Position numbers and translations under genes: made by a program. 64,000 nucleotides of DNA from Larix kaempferi (lineage: Eukaryota; Streptophyta; Pinopsida; Pinales; Pinaceae): the NCBI GenBank assembly GCA_027924585.1, contig BSBM01000299.1, positions 31,844,501-31,908,500 of the forward strand. Reading direction: 5' to 3'. Below, piece by piece: positions 11,545 to 23,985 of this stretch. The notes below the pieces were generated by a model. The model worked only from the letters and a program-made list of their open reading frames with translations. It was not told the origin of the DNA and searched no databases. Numbering within the stretch: position 1 is the stretch's first letter; each line of letters starts with the position of its first letter.

Positions 11545-14362
11545 TGTAACATACCCAACACTTGAAACATTTTATGTTGAAGGAAAAACATTGTATTAAC
11601 TTTTATTGTAAAGTTTTATATTTGGCCAAGTGGTCAAGGATGAGTGTAATTGCATAATATTATTATTTAATAAAATAAAATAGGAAACACTCACCCAAAG
11701 AGACTATGGAAAGAGTGTTTACTAACCCACTAGGTGGAATGGAATATGGGGTAGAAGGCAATGGACAAGTGGTAGCATCATGAACTCAGTAACTAGCTAT
11801 TGTTATGGGACAACTCCCTTGAATTGTGGTCAAAGTTTCCTGGAATGTGGAACTAGAACTTGAGGCTCATTTATTGACAAATGACCACTAAAAGACCTAG
11901 GCATCTCTTATAATCCATCGAATTTGAGCAGAGGCTCACACGTTTTCTGATGAGAAAATTTACCTTGTGGTTTTGCTATATGCACATAAGAGATTCGATG
12001 AGGGGAAGGCTATGTTTTGAGTTGTAGTGTAAGTTTGTTTCGCTTCTCCTCAGTGCAGAGTTTTCTTGTTGAGTGGAGAGGTTTTTGAGGTGTATGCAAG
12101 TCTCCATTGATTGCTGAAAGTACAACTTGAGTACCTTGCTTCTACACAGAGTCTTCTACCTAGTGGTTCAGTAAACAGGCTCGGGGGTCCAAGGGAGCAA
12201 GTGATTTGGCTGCTTCTTTTGGAGAAGGTTGGGAGGAACATGCCTCTTTGGGTGTTTTTCCACCCTATCGACTTATGAGGTTATAATGGTTATAACTTAT
12301 TACTTTCATATTTGCTGACTTATTCTTATTAGGTGAATGTTGTTAGTTATCATTATTGAGATTGAAATGACTGATTTTTTGAACTGGTTATTATCTCTGT
12401 AAGTAGTTGAAGAAGTTTTAATATAATGATAGAATAAAATGTTTCCCTACATTTTTCAATGCATTGTCTTTGTGTCGTACTCTAGTGCACGAAAGAGTAT
12501 TTAAATTAGATATGAATAATAATATGCCAGAGATACATTCAGATGACTGAATGTTTATCATAAAAAAATTATGTTATGTCCGTGTACTACTTTTCTGTCT
12601 ACATTGCAATAAAAATATTTTATGTATTAAACACATAAAAACATAGCATTTTTTTTATCAAATAGAATATTTTAATATCAGATCATTCATTGTAACAAAA
12701 GTAATAATACTTAAACAATCCCATGCTTTTGTCCAAAACCTAAGTTTATTTATGGGTTAACCTTTCTTTTTAGAAAACAAATAACAAATACTTTTAGTAT
12801 TCTTCTCAAATAAAAATCCTTTTAAGACATCTTAGTTTCTGCATTGCAAACCCTAACATTATCGAAAACTCTTAGTGCAAGATTTTTATAAATCAAAGCA
12901 AATTCTAAACAATACAGAAAAGGATTTAGAAATCCTATATATCTTTTACATACCATTGTAACATAACATATCATTACTTTATTACAATGCATATTCATTT
13001 ATCAAATTAACAAATATAAAATGAATAGAAACTAATTAAGCTCTCGAATATTCGAGGGTTCAAACCCTAACTTTAGCTATACATACTAATACTAAGTTAA
13101 CATTTCATCTTTTAGCAAAACAAAAGAGAATTACGAAGACGGAGTTTGACACATGAAGATTGTTTCCATATAGTCTAAGTTTTATAACTTTACAAGTTAC
13201 ATAACAAATCTAGGGTTCAAAGCCCGTACTGATTCTCAAAAAAGTATCTAGTTCTGGTAGGGTTCATGGTCCAGCCTTATGGCTTGGGTTTATACATGAA
13301 CCCCAAAGATATAAATAACCTTTTAAATCGCAGTGACGGACCCTGGTTTCGGTTATCAAACAATTGTACAAAAATACAACAATGCCGAGAGTTTTTCCTC
13401 TCACCTTAACACTTTAAGCCTTCATTTATTCAATACATAAAACCTGTAGTATTATCCATTGAAAGAAAAATACCATAAAATGAAACAACGTGAGGTCAAG
13501 CATTCAAAACATCAACTGCAAACTATAAACAAAATTGGATTTTAAAACCCTAAAAGTTCATCATGACATTTTATCAAAATTTCGAGGGTTAAACCCTTGG
13601 AAGCAAAAACTGTATATATTTATCATTTAAATTTTTACACATTAAAACGTTGAAGATCCAACGTAGAGCAGGTCGAGGATTCAATCCTCCCTACACCAAA
13701 AAATTGCCATACACCTTAAATATTACAACAGTGGTAAAAACCAGAGGTAACAGCAAAACCGAATGCTCGGCTAGACCAAACGAGGATTGGCATCTTTCCA
13801 AGCTGCACCATACAAGGAGTCACCGAGGCTTACCAAGATTGTAAGCTCTTATCCTTGTTGCTTAGAACATAAAAATCTAATGCCGAGAAAGCACCTGTCA
13901 TTACAACATTTAACGTGGTTAAAATATTGAATGAATCTAAAAACTTAAATTTATGGAGCTGTAATAATGTCAAACCTAGTGGAAGTATAAGAAGGGAACC
14001 ACAACTTACCTTTAGAAGAAAATATCATATCGTGAATCAACATTTGTGTAACATTTGAGGCACTCTGCTTAAACAATGGAGTCACACAAACCACCAACAA
14101 CCGCAGCAAGTCTTAGCTCAAGGATGGCTCATCCCATATAGTCTACTAGTGGTTATTTGCAAGCTACAGGTCGCAGTATTGAACCCAGGAGAGGTGCCTC
14201 CAAAAACCTGTTGCAAACCCTAAGAATTTGAGGGCGTGTCAACCTCTCCAACCCCACTGACCGCAAAAATGAATGCTCCAGATTATGCCTTTGTCGAGTA
14301 ATTCCAAATGCAGTTAGGGTTAATTCACTACTACCAAGAACTATCATGTGAAGACCTTCCAC
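11545..14362 (+). repeat. G2 5' LTR, first segment
   Basis: It opens TGTAACATACCC, matching the TGTAATATCCC start of the copy at 14439. A block at 12170-12245 (GGCTCGGGGGTCCA, then AGAAGGTTGGGAGGAACATG) aligns with blocks at 295-355 and 15785-15850 in the other two copies. The CAGGTCGAGGATTCAATCC block (13667-13686) aligns with 1385-1400 and 16630-16650. Similarity to the other LTRs fades near the join with G1 at about 14362. No genes are present; short ORFs are incidental. Confidence 0.6.
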
Positions 14363-14431
14363 GGTGGATGCCTCATGCAAGAGCATCGAGGCCTAGGAAG
14401 ATTAGTCGAAGTTGATCAACAAAAGGAGACC
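14363..14431 (+). other. G1-type internal 3' end with polypurine tract
   Basis: From about 14363 the sequence matches 36908-36973, the 3' end of the G1 internal region, including CCTAGGAAGATTAGTCGAAG and the polypurine tract AAAAGGAGAC (14421-14430). The match proves that an LTR start should follow; CGACGAGA at 14431-14438 equals TGACCAGA at 36974-36981 with two changes. The element's sequence further left is missing. Confidence 0.75.
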
Positions 14432-14438
14432 GACGAGA

Positions 14439-17400
14439 TGTAATATCCCGAATTTTGGACTAACTATTTTATGATGTTATGTAGGGCACGGCCTAAGCAC
14501 CTATGATGTATTCTTTTGTAGACTGACATATTGGGCATGGACCCTGACTGAATTTCATTATTTGATTATATACTGGGCAAGGAAGCCCCAATGTTCTCAT
14601 TATGTTTTGATATGGATACAAAACCCTAATATACTGAGTTGACCTTTTTATTACATACTGTGCAGTGATGTGAATGACATAATTGACTTATGTGGTGTGT
14701 TGAGCATGGACTCAGAAACACAAAAATTACCTACGTACTCGGCGAAATCCCCGAGGTACCTAAATGAATGTTGATGTACTAGGAGTAAGCCGTGATGTAC
14801 ACTGAGTGTTGGGCATAATCCCTGGAGCACTCCAAGCTTGAAAGAAAATGAATACCAGATCCGAGGCTACTTAAATAATCTAGATGTACCTCACAACCAC
14901 ATTCTAGTTGTAGTGTTGAGCAGAGGCTCTGGAATTGCACTAGCGTAATGCCCATGTGAGAGTGTTGAGTTAAAAGGCTCTGAAGAGCACTCGGGGTTAC
15001 TATATCTCAAGTGTTGAGTCTGAAGGATTCTGAATAGCACTTAAGTGTCTTATCAAAACTATTCAAATTAATTAAATAAATCTTATTATAATCAAGTACT
15101 GCGGGAACTACCATGTTGAAACGAGGGAATATGACATGCAAAGGGAGAGACTAGAGCTGCCTATCCTAGCTTACCGAGATCGTCCAAAGAAGTGGACCCT
15201 ATCCTTAAAAAGATTAAAAAGAAGTATCATGTGAAGATACATAAAAGACAACATCACCACTTAAAGCATAAATTAACTAATAGTAGTTTCCTATGGTTAA
15301 CATGCATAAAAGCCTCAAGGCTAAGGTTATTATTAATAACTTTAAAAATAATGTTGGTTTTATTTATTTATAAAATATATTTACTTTATATAGTTATGCA
15401 TTTAATTAATAAATCAATGATGCATTAATTATTTAATTGAAATATAAACTTTTTTATTACAATTATGAAAAGGCTTAAATAAGAAGCACTCTAGTTAAAC
15501 AAGTTGAAAAGTCATCGTTCCAAAAGAACTAGTGATTAACTAAACAAATATTCTTTTGAAAATTAAGTTATTTAATTTAAAGAAACCAATTATTCCAACA
15601 GTCCTAATTCAATATTTCCCTTACATAAGGAGGACAGGCCCCAAGTTTGGGGATCATCTTTTTATATAATTCCCTTATGAAACAAAAGAGAACCTCTCTG
15701 CTCCAAGAAGTGAAGCATTCCCACATCAATTTCTAGATATGAATGAGCTATGAACCTAGGACCTCTATCTCTCAGTTTGCATGTCAGAACGAGTTCGGAG
15801 GGATCCATACTGAACCAGGAACGGTTGTAGGATCATGGTTAGGAGGAACGTGGTAGTCCCAAAGTTATCTCGTTCCAGGATCAACTGTCAGGTCAGTTAA
15901 AAGTTCAACAGTTTTCTACTAATTATTTGACTGAGTGTGCAGGTCATTACAGTGAGGAGCAAGCTACAAAAATAAGCAGGTATGCAAAACTTACAAGACC
16001 TTCAAACAAATTATTTTCAGAATTTAAATTTATGTCAGTATTGTTCTCATTATCAGTATTAATTCAAGATTCTTCCCAGAATCCAGTGCTGTTGTCTAGC
16101 AGGCCTAGCCCAACTAGCCTTTGTTAGACAACATATATATATGTCTAAAACGCTTTCCCTTAGTATTATTAAAATGTTTAATTCTTATTCCATTATCTGT
16201 AGTGTAGATTCAATTTTATTTAATGGATCTCTTTTACTCTGTAATTACTGCAAACATTAACCTAGATGTTTCATTTCATTCCTTTAACTTTTTCAAACTC
16301 AGACATTGCATTTCTTTTTACAACGGACTGTTATTTTGTAGAAAACCCAACGTAGCTTTTCAAGAAATGAGACCACACTTTTAAACGCAACAGTTCATTT
16401 ATCAATGAATTATTATAGTCTTCAAACACTTCGAATTTATAGCCAAGAGATACAAAAACAAAATCCATAGAAGACTTTTGGAGTGTTTTGTTATTCACCA
16501 CACGACCCACAATATAACCTCTTCCAAAACAAGGAACATGAACGATAATACTTTCTCTACGCTTCACTAAACATTATGATTTTTGGAAGTAACAATAAAA
16601 TGATTTTTGTTCATCTCAAAGTACCAAGACAGGTTAGAGGGTCGAATCCCTCTTTAAAATTTTAGGCAAACCCTTTCTACTTCTTTTACAAACACCAAAA
16701 GACGTATCCAAACTAGTCAAGAAACCAAATCTTTGCATTTACACAGACTTCTATTTATTTCAGGCTCACGATTCATCAATACCAACACAATCACAATAAA
16801 CCAGCTAGGGTCTTAGAACTCAGATTTTATTCATCCATTGTCTTTATACACTTCCATTGCAAATACGTAAACATCAAACCCAGAAAACCACAGGATGGAG
16901 CAACAGTGAAAGCAAAAATTATAGAAATGCATACAGTCCCAGCATAGGGTTAAATACAAATCCCAATAGCAAAACGCAAGTATTTCTAGGGTGGTGCAAA
17001 CCCAGAACCATACATACATAGCTAACATCTTCTTACACATTTAGAATCTTCCATAAGGTTCAAATAGTAGAGACAGAGTACCGTATTTTTCTCCACAAAA
17101 ACAAAACAATATTTACATATGAACTCTAGGTTGAGCCAAATGGCGACCTCGAGGCCTCATTCAAACTAACGAGCCAAAGGCTCCATGAAGCCTATAAATT
17201 AACTATTCAAACAGTATCCCTGTCACGACTACGAGAGGAAGTAGCATGTTGGCTAGGACAAGGCTTACCATTAAGTCGTATGGCCTGGCCATCTTTAGCA
17301 AGCCATGCCAGAGTTCACGCCTTTCCTCACCTGTCACACAACAATCAACTCGGATTAACCCTGAAAATTACAAATAACCAGACATTCAAATTGAAGCAGA

Positions 17401-18416
17401 AAAGAGGAAGGAAAAAACTATCACCTGAGATTTGTAATAGGGGAGTTGCATTCTTTCATTGTTTTTGCAACTCCTTGGTGCCAGAACCATGAGCATAGCT
17501 CAGGTCTGGCATTAAACCCTCCTCCAGGAAGAAACGAAAACATAGAGAAAAACCAGGGAAAATGAAAATGCAGAGTGACTATTCCAGTCCTAAACCCCAA
17601 AGACCTCGAAAAGTGTCCAAGCCCACCGGGCTCACCATATGTATGAACCAAGGGGCAGTTAATGTCCACCAACTCAACATTAATGAACCTGGGGAAACCC
17701 CCAAGCACCATAGTGTATGTCGTGGGGCTGTATGTAATCCATACTCCATAGTTTGGCACAACGAATTATAAATATGATCACCATAACCCTTGTAACCATA
17801 GTTTTGGGTGTTAGGTCCTCCACTTTTTAATGTCATTACACTTTCAAAAAACCATGACTTTTACTCTTGTGATGGAGCTCAAACAAGGAATAGACCTCCC
17901 ATAGTCTCACCTGTACAAAGAAAGCATAGAATAAATACATTAGCAAAAATGTTAAGTAAGACGAGAACCTTCCAAGGCCACCCTTACCTCTCGGCAGTCC
18001 TGTTGGGGTTTAATTCTTTTCCCTTTTCTGTTACAACCATCAATGCCCCTTCATGGGCCTTATGTTCATCAACGTGAGTCCAATTTAACCTAAGGTAACA
18101 TTGAGACATTTATTTTTACGCAAGTGAAACTATAAAATAGTGAGCAGGAAGTTCCCTTAAGATAATACGCTAGTTTGATGTAAAGACCATAGAATTACCA
18201 TAATCATTGTTTATCACTTCCACAAAATCAACAAGACTCACAACCAAGTAAGATTATGATTTCAGAGAAACTTAAGCCTAGGAAGAATACCATAAAAAAT
18301 TACCAATGCATCTCATCTACAGTGCTGAAGTTAATTTTATGAATATTTGTCGTTTTAGACAGGTTAGCAAGTAGAAAGAATTTTTTATTTTATTTTGCTA
18401 ATTATTGGACATTACA
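14439..18416 (+). mobile_element. Solo LTR of G2/Tekay type, 3978 bp
   Basis: It starts TGTAATATCCCGAATTTTGG and ends TTGGACATTACA. The flanking CGAGA (14434-14438) and CCAGA (18417-18421) form a 5-bp target duplication with one change. The uninterrupted site is preserved at 36974-36981 in G1's other LTR, so the insertion fell about 3 bp inside a G1 LTR. No internal gypsy sequence is attached, which is the footprint of LTR-LTR recombination. The interior has only chance ORFs, including overlapping antisense frames at 17421-17836. Recurrent short palindromes resembling GGTTCGAATCC occur, for example at 16629-16655. Confidence 0.85.
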
Positions 18417-19319
18417 CCAGAGGGAGTGCCGATGACCTCTGGTTCGAGAAGCAGATTGACTCGTCGAATTAAATAAGTCGAGCAGAAGCCGTCGAAGCAA
18501 TCAAAAGGAGTAAAGAGGTCGAGAGTCTACATGTCCATGTCGACAAATGATAGTCATTGGGAAACAAGTTGCCGTAGGATCGTGGGAAGGTCGACATGTT
18601 GTCGAACCGTGATATCGACAAGTTTGGAGGAGCCAAGTGCGGAGGAAGGGGAAGCTTGGAAAACAATAGGAAACAGAGGAATTCGACAGATCAGTCGAAG
18701 GTGACGAAGGAAAATATGATTGACGGGACAGATTACTGTAGCTTGTTAGAGGGAAAGGTAAAAGTCAAAGAGAGTACTTGGCAACAGTTCATAGTTGCTG
18801 AGGAATTTATTAGCAGTTATTACAGGTAGGTGAAGACATGCCAGATGTCGTCACAGACAGAGGCTGTATAGCATGTTCAGGGCACTGATAGTTGCAGGTC
18901 TGCAGGATCATGGAAGGATTGGTTGAAGAGGATGTGTGTCTTGGGGATTGCAGTAGTCTCAGGAATAGTAGCAGCAGGGTAGAAGACCCAAGAGAGGGGA
19001 TCAGTTAAGGGACTTGGCATTTTGGAGAGGCAAGCAGAGCCAAAGAGGAGATCGAGCCATAGCTCACAGTTCAATAGCGAACTAGGAGAGGGTGAGGTCG
19101 ACACACTGAGAGAGAGCACACCACAGTTACTTCAATATTGTAACGGTTGATGCCGACAGATGGTTAGTTATTTGTATTTACAGTTATTCCGTATTGTAAC
19201 TGATTGGTAGAATTAATATAAGCAACTTCTGGCATCCTATTTTACACCTTGTTGTGTGATCATTGTGGTTGTGTCGTGTGAATGTTAAGCAAGAACCTTA
19301 AGTGACTAAGGTGCCTTGC
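18417..19319 (+). repeat. G1 LTR (middle/5' copy), about 900 bp
   Basis: It aligns along its whole length with 36979-37875. Shared blocks include CCAGAGGGAGTGCC, GGGAAACAAGTTGCCG, GGATCGTGGGAAGGTCGACA and the GTTGTGTGA...AACCTTAAGTGAC end. The first bases lie left of the solo LTR (14432-14438). The sequence is rich in GTCGA motifs. One arm of the 9-bp inverted repeat seen at 37085-37104 has mutated here. A TATA-like AATATAAGC (19215-19223) precedes the presumed transcription start. Confidence 0.85.
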
Positions 19320-19325
19320 GTTAGT

Positions 19326-19337
19326 TGGTATCAGAGC
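19326..19337 (+). other. G1 primer binding site (tRNA-iMet)
   Basis: TGGTATCAGAGC is the standard complement of the plant initiator tRNA-Met 3' end and lies just after the LTR. Two degenerate copies follow at 19392-19402 (TGGTATTAGAG) and about 19477-19490 (TTGATATTGAGCC), each preceded by a GCGTCAG-like block, suggesting local tandem duplication of the priming region. Confidence 0.85.
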
Positions 19338-19698
19338 TCGGAAGTGAGTCCGGTTGAGAAATGAGACTATACCAACCTAACTTGCGTCAGCTGGTATTAG
19401 AGATATAGTATCCTGAGAGCCGAAGGATAGCTATATCAAAGCGGGAAGTGATACCGTGTGTGCGAAAGAACGTCAGTTGATATTGAGCCTGTAATTGCGT
19501 TGAACTGCTCCAGCTGAGGTTGGGTAGAGTTGTGCACGACTTGAGAAAGTCCAGTTGCGATTGGACAAGTGGGGGTTTTAGCAGAGGTTGAAAATGGCTC
19601 ACAAAGGAGTTAATGTCTGAGGATGAAGAGCGCGTGGTGTAGCAGCCATCACAGTGGATCATGAGATGTTCGACGAATGCATCTAAACAATATTAACT

Positions 19699-20653
19699 TT
19701 GAAAAATGTAGTCGCAATGATCAAAGAAAGCCAAAGGCGTGGTTGTATTCGTGATGCGTTAGACCACAACAATGAGGAAGTAGAAGAAGTGGAACCACAT
19801 GAAGCATCAAAAGATGAACCAAAAGAAAAACTCATCAAGCTTCTGAAGGATATGAGAGTTCGGGCAAAGATAGACATTCGTACCTACTCGGGAAGTCTGG
19901 ATCCAAAAGACTTGATCGACTGGTTCATAGAGATGGAGAAATGCTTCGACATAGAGTAGATTAAGGATCTTAAGTGGGTTAAGACTACATGTCTGAGGTT
20001 GAAGGGTCATGCCTCATTGTGGTGGGACAATGTATAGGCTGACAGAGTCAAAAAGGGAAAGGAGAAAATCATGTCTTGGGATAGAATGGTCGCCAAGTTG
20101 AATGGAAAGTTCTTGTCGAACGATTATGTGATTTCTTTGTTCAGGAAATTGTAGAACTTTTGACAAAAAGAGATGAACGTGAAGTGGTACACGGAAGAGT
20201 TCTATATATTGTTGATCAGGTTAGGACAAACTGAGGAAGGAGAAGAAGCTGTCACTAGGTATGTGAACGGCTTAAAATATGCCATTCAGGATGAATTGAG
20301 CATGTCAAGATTCAGAGCAGTGGGAAAAGCCTACAACTTAGCTCTGAAGGAAGAAGGGAAACTGTGAAGGAAATTCGCAGCGACCAGAGGTCGAATGACT
20401 GGTTGGGGTGCGAAGACTGTCTCCGCGAAAGGACAAAGTAGCAGGTACAGGAGGGAAACTGTCAAAGATAGTAAACATGTGGAAGGGACATCGACAAGGG
20501 AGAAAGTGCAAGAAAATCGACGCGATGGTTGTGAGAACTGCAGTCGAGGTGCGTATGGTCGAAGTGTTCCATCCGACAGAAAGGGAGCTAACCGACCAGC
20601 CATAATCTGTTACAAGTGTCGTGGAGCAGGACACAAGTGCTATGAATATTATA
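19699..20653 (+). pseudogene. G1 gag remnant with zinc knuckle
   Basis: A gag of chromovirus type is read through several stops. It includes TYSGSLDPKDLIDWFIEMEK, then LKGHASLWWDNV, SWDRMVAKLNGKF, WYTEEFYILLIRLG and a basic tail ending in a CCHC zinc knuckle (CYKCRGAGHKC, about 20608-20640). Stops occur after residue 86 of the first open frame (19957), at 20035 and at 20151-20160. The knuckle is cut after its last cysteine, where the mini-LTR begins. The protein would form the particle coat. Confidence 0.85.
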
Positions 20654-20657
20654 TGTA

Positions 20658-20863
20658 TGTTAATTAAAGTTATTAATTATTAAGTGAAAGGGTGTAACCC
20701 TTCACTATACACGCTCAAGCCTATAAAAGCGAGCCTCATTGTAAATTATTAATCATCTTCTTATCTATTAAAATTATCTATATAAGTTCACCTATCAATG
20801 GCTTATTTGATTTACCAAGTCTTTTGGTAACTATTATTGTATGAGCGAATAGTTTTTCGCTGC
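20658..20863 (+). mobile_element. Mini-LTR (about 206 bp) with primer site, TRIM-like remnant
   Basis: The sequence opens TGTTAATTAAAG and ends TTCGCTGCA. It contains a TATA box (CCTATAAAAG, about 20723) and is followed three bases later by TGGTATCATAGCAG (20867-20880), close to the initiator-tRNA primer site. These are the marks of a complete small LTR plus primer site. A hairpin AAGGGTGTAACCCTT lies at 20688-20702. No second LTR is present; the sequence passes into G1 RNase H by about 20905. It marks the deletion that removed G1 protease and RT. Confidence 0.6.
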
Positions 20864-20904
20864 ATTTGGTATCATAGCAGCTCTTTCCTCGAGCCTCATT
20901 GATC

Positions 20905-22310
20905 GCTGAGCACTGAGGTACTTGAATACTCAATCGAAGCTAAATCAGTGGCACATGAAATGGGTCGAATTCCTACAAGGATATACGTTCATGTTGAGAC
21001 ATAGGTCGGGAAAGTTGAATAAGGTTGTCGACACTTTGAGTAGGAGAGTTGCATTGCTAAACACAGCGAGTGTTCAGGAAATAGGAATAGAGTCGGTGGA
21101 AAGAGAGTATGCAACCGATGGGGATTTTGTGAAAGTATGGGAATCTTGTCGTGAACCTTGGAGTGTCGACAGAACTCCATATTTGGATTATTTTTTCCAA
21201 GAAGGCTATCTATTCAGGGGACAACAGTTGTGTATTCCCAGAGGATCAGTAAGAGAGAACCTAATCTGAGAGTTGCATAGTGACAGATTAGCAGGTCATT
21301 TTGGCATCGACAAGACTAAGGCATTAGTTGAAGAAAAGTATTATTGGCCAGGGATGGTGACAGATGCCAGAAAGTGGGTTCGACAGTGTAGAGTTTTCCA
21401 GTTGAAAAAGGAAGAAGTCAGAACACGGGGTTGTATACATCGTTGCCGGTACTGAATACCCCATGGGAGCAATTGAGCATGGATTTTGTACTAGGGTTTT
21501 TGAAGATGCAGCAATGAAGCGACTCAATATTTATTATAGTCGACAGATTTTTTAGAATGGCACACTTTATTCTATGTTGGAAGACAAGTGATGCCACAAG
21601 CATTGTTTTACAATTCTTCAAAGAAGTAGTCAGATTGCATGGGTTACCGAAGAGTATCACATCGCATAGAGATACCAAGTTTATGGGTCATTTCTGGAGA
21701 ACCTTATGGAAGAAACTGGACACAAAGTTGCAGTTTACCTTGACATATCATCCGCTGACAGACAGAGAGACCGAGGTGGTGAACAAAAGTTTGGGAAACC
21801 TTCTAAGATGTTTGACACTCGACAGACCCAAGCAGTGGGAGAACGTGTTGGCATAAGCGGAGTTTGCATACAACTATTCTGTGAATCGGTCGACAGGTTT
21901 GAGCCCATTCTAGATTGTTCAGGGAAGGAGCCCACTTGGAGTGGTGGATTTGATCGAGTTATCGATAGAGATAAGGAAGAGCGCGGATGCAGAATCATTC
22001 ACAGAGCACATTAAATAAGTTCATGAAGATGTACGAAAGCACATAGAAAAGAGGAATGCAGCATAAGAGTTGAGAGTCGACAGGAAAGAAAGACTGTAGT
22101 AGTTTAGCGAAGGAGACTTGGTCTATTCTCATTTGTGGAAGGAGAGATTTCTGACAGGAACTTATAACAAGTTAAAGCTGAAGAAGATTGGACCATGTAA
22201 GATCTTAAGGAAGATTTCGGACAATGCTTATGTGTTGGAGCTGCTGAATGACTTGAGCATTTCACCAACGTTCAATGTCTCAGATCTGTAAAAATTCAAA
22301 GAAGGTTCAA
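20905..22310 (+). pseudogene. G1 RNase H end and integrase remnant
   Basis: The order is RNase H C-terminus (YLNTQSKLNQWHMKWVEFLQ, SGKLNKVVDTLSRR), then the integrase zinc-binding domain (LHSDRLAGHFG, YYWPGM, RQCRVF, where the second Cys of CxxC is Phe). The catalytic core follows (DRFFRMAHF, RDTKFMGHFW, WENVLA, AEFAYNYSVNRS) and then the C-terminal region ([26 protein letters not shown]). Stops lie at about 21268, 21454, 21509, 21554 and 21854 and later. The frame is broken at 22311 by the TIR element; the chromodomain continues at 36680. Confidence 0.85.
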
Positions 22311-22538
22311 CATTAGAGAAATTTTGAGGTCAAAAATGGGCCTCCAAACAAAGAAAATGTACTTAAAACTTCAACCAATCACATTTCAAAGGATGACATC
22401 ATCCCCCTTGGTTGAGGTGGCAATGCTTGCTTATTTGTCACATTTTCAATGGTGGATGAAAACCCATGGTTAACCATGGTAGTGCTTTGAAGCCATAAAG
22501 TCAAATACTCATGATGAAGGTCCTTTCACACTTTCCAT

Positions 22539-22661
22539 AAAATAATATTATTGTCAATTTCAAGTAAAGTACTCATAATAAAATAATATTATTGTCAATT
22601 TCAAGTAAAGTACTCATAATAAAATAATATTATTGTCATTATCAAGTAAAGTACTCATAAA
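22539..22661. repeat. 41-bp tandem repeat, three copies
   Basis: Copies start at 22539, 22580 and 22621 and share AAAATAATATTATTGTCA and TCAAGTAAAGTACTCATAA. The third differs by a few bases. The array is about 230 bp inside the left end of the TIR insertion, a subterminal position. Confidence 0.85.
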
Positions 22662-23985
22662 AATATTATTATTTCCATTTTCATATTTTTTCAAAATAAT
22701 AATACAAATAAATATTATTTGTATTATATTTGTGCATTTGATGTCTTTTTTTTCAAAATGTGTATTTCATATTTTTAATTTCAAATTATATATTAATTTC
22801 ATTTTAATTAATATCTCAATGTCAAATTAATTATAAATTTATATATATTATGCATTCCAATTCAAAAAGGGAAAAAAGATTGATAAAGATAATTTTGTAT
22901 TTATAAGATAAATTAATATAATTATTTATTATAAATATTATATTTAATATAATACTATAAAATGTCATTCAAATCTAAAAGTAATACTATAAATATAAAT
23001 ACTATATAATACAATTATATTTTTAATCTAAAAAAAGTAATTAGTTCAAATGTCATCCAAATTAAAGACAAATTAGGATATAAAATTAAAAATTAATCTT
23101 TTTAGTGAACGGAAAATAAAACTTAATTCATTTGATTCAAATTAACACAAATTCATTTAAATTTGGAAGGTAAATTTTAAAATTACATTTCATTTAAAGA
23201 CGAGGGGAAAATTTTTAATTTAAAGATGAAGGGGGGATTTTTTTATTTTAAGTTGTTGGGGAAATTTATAAAAAAGTACGAGTTACATTGCCGGCAATTG
23301 CGGTTCAGTAATATCCCAAAATCCAACAAAGAGACACTCCTAAAATGCACATGACAGATTACACTAAAATTTAAAACAATTGAATTAGTAAAATTTATTT
23401 TAGAATATTTTTTTATACAAATCATAAACATCCTATTTTATGAGAATTTAACTAAATTAATTCTATTATAAAAACACATAAATTGGTTTAATAAGAAAAT
23501 AAGTAATTTAAATTAAAAAAAAACATATATATTTATTATTTTAATTTATAATTTTCGAATAATAAGTTAATCATATTATTAACATATGTAAATTTTGTTA
23601 AGAAACTAAAAAAGATAAGTTATAATAAAAAATTAAAAAGAGACATGTATCTTAAATTTTAATTTTCAAACACTAAATTAATTATACCATAAAAATACAT
23701 AAATTATATTAAGAAACAAAAGAACACAAGTTATAAGAAAAAATTAGTGCATGTTTCACAAGAAACAATGCCATATTTTGAAGGGTGATCTAAAGGTTAC
23801 CACAATGACATATCTGAAGGGTGATCTAATGGCGCCAAGGGATTTTGAAGTCGAAACTCAAATAAATCGTTTTACTCACATATCAAACTCAAAATTTTAG
23901 GTGAAAGTTTGTAAATGGCGCCAATGGATTTCGAAGTGGGTTTTTTTGGCAAATTGATTATTGGCCGGTGGAGTATGATTACACT
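22662..23985. other. AT-rich stretch, no gene seen
   Basis: Very AT-rich sequence with long A/T runs inside the TIR insertion. Short open frames at 22633-22830 and 23243-23431 are made of Ile/Phe/Asn/Lys codons expected from base composition. No repeat or gene was recognised. Confidence 0.5.

Noticed and set aside
13040-16660. tRNA genes suggested by GGTTCGAATCC-like motifs
   Set aside because: No A box, anticodon arm or acceptor stem could be formed around any of them.
17421-17836. Overlapping minus-strand frames of 112 and 85 residues
   Set aside because: Lie inside the solo LTR, overlap each other in different frames and are not kept in the other LTR copies.
22300-22320. Target duplication for the 14.4-kb insertion
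   Set aside because: Flanks GGTTCAA and AGCAGCG do not match at 2, 3, 5, 8 or 9 bp, so no duplication is claimed.
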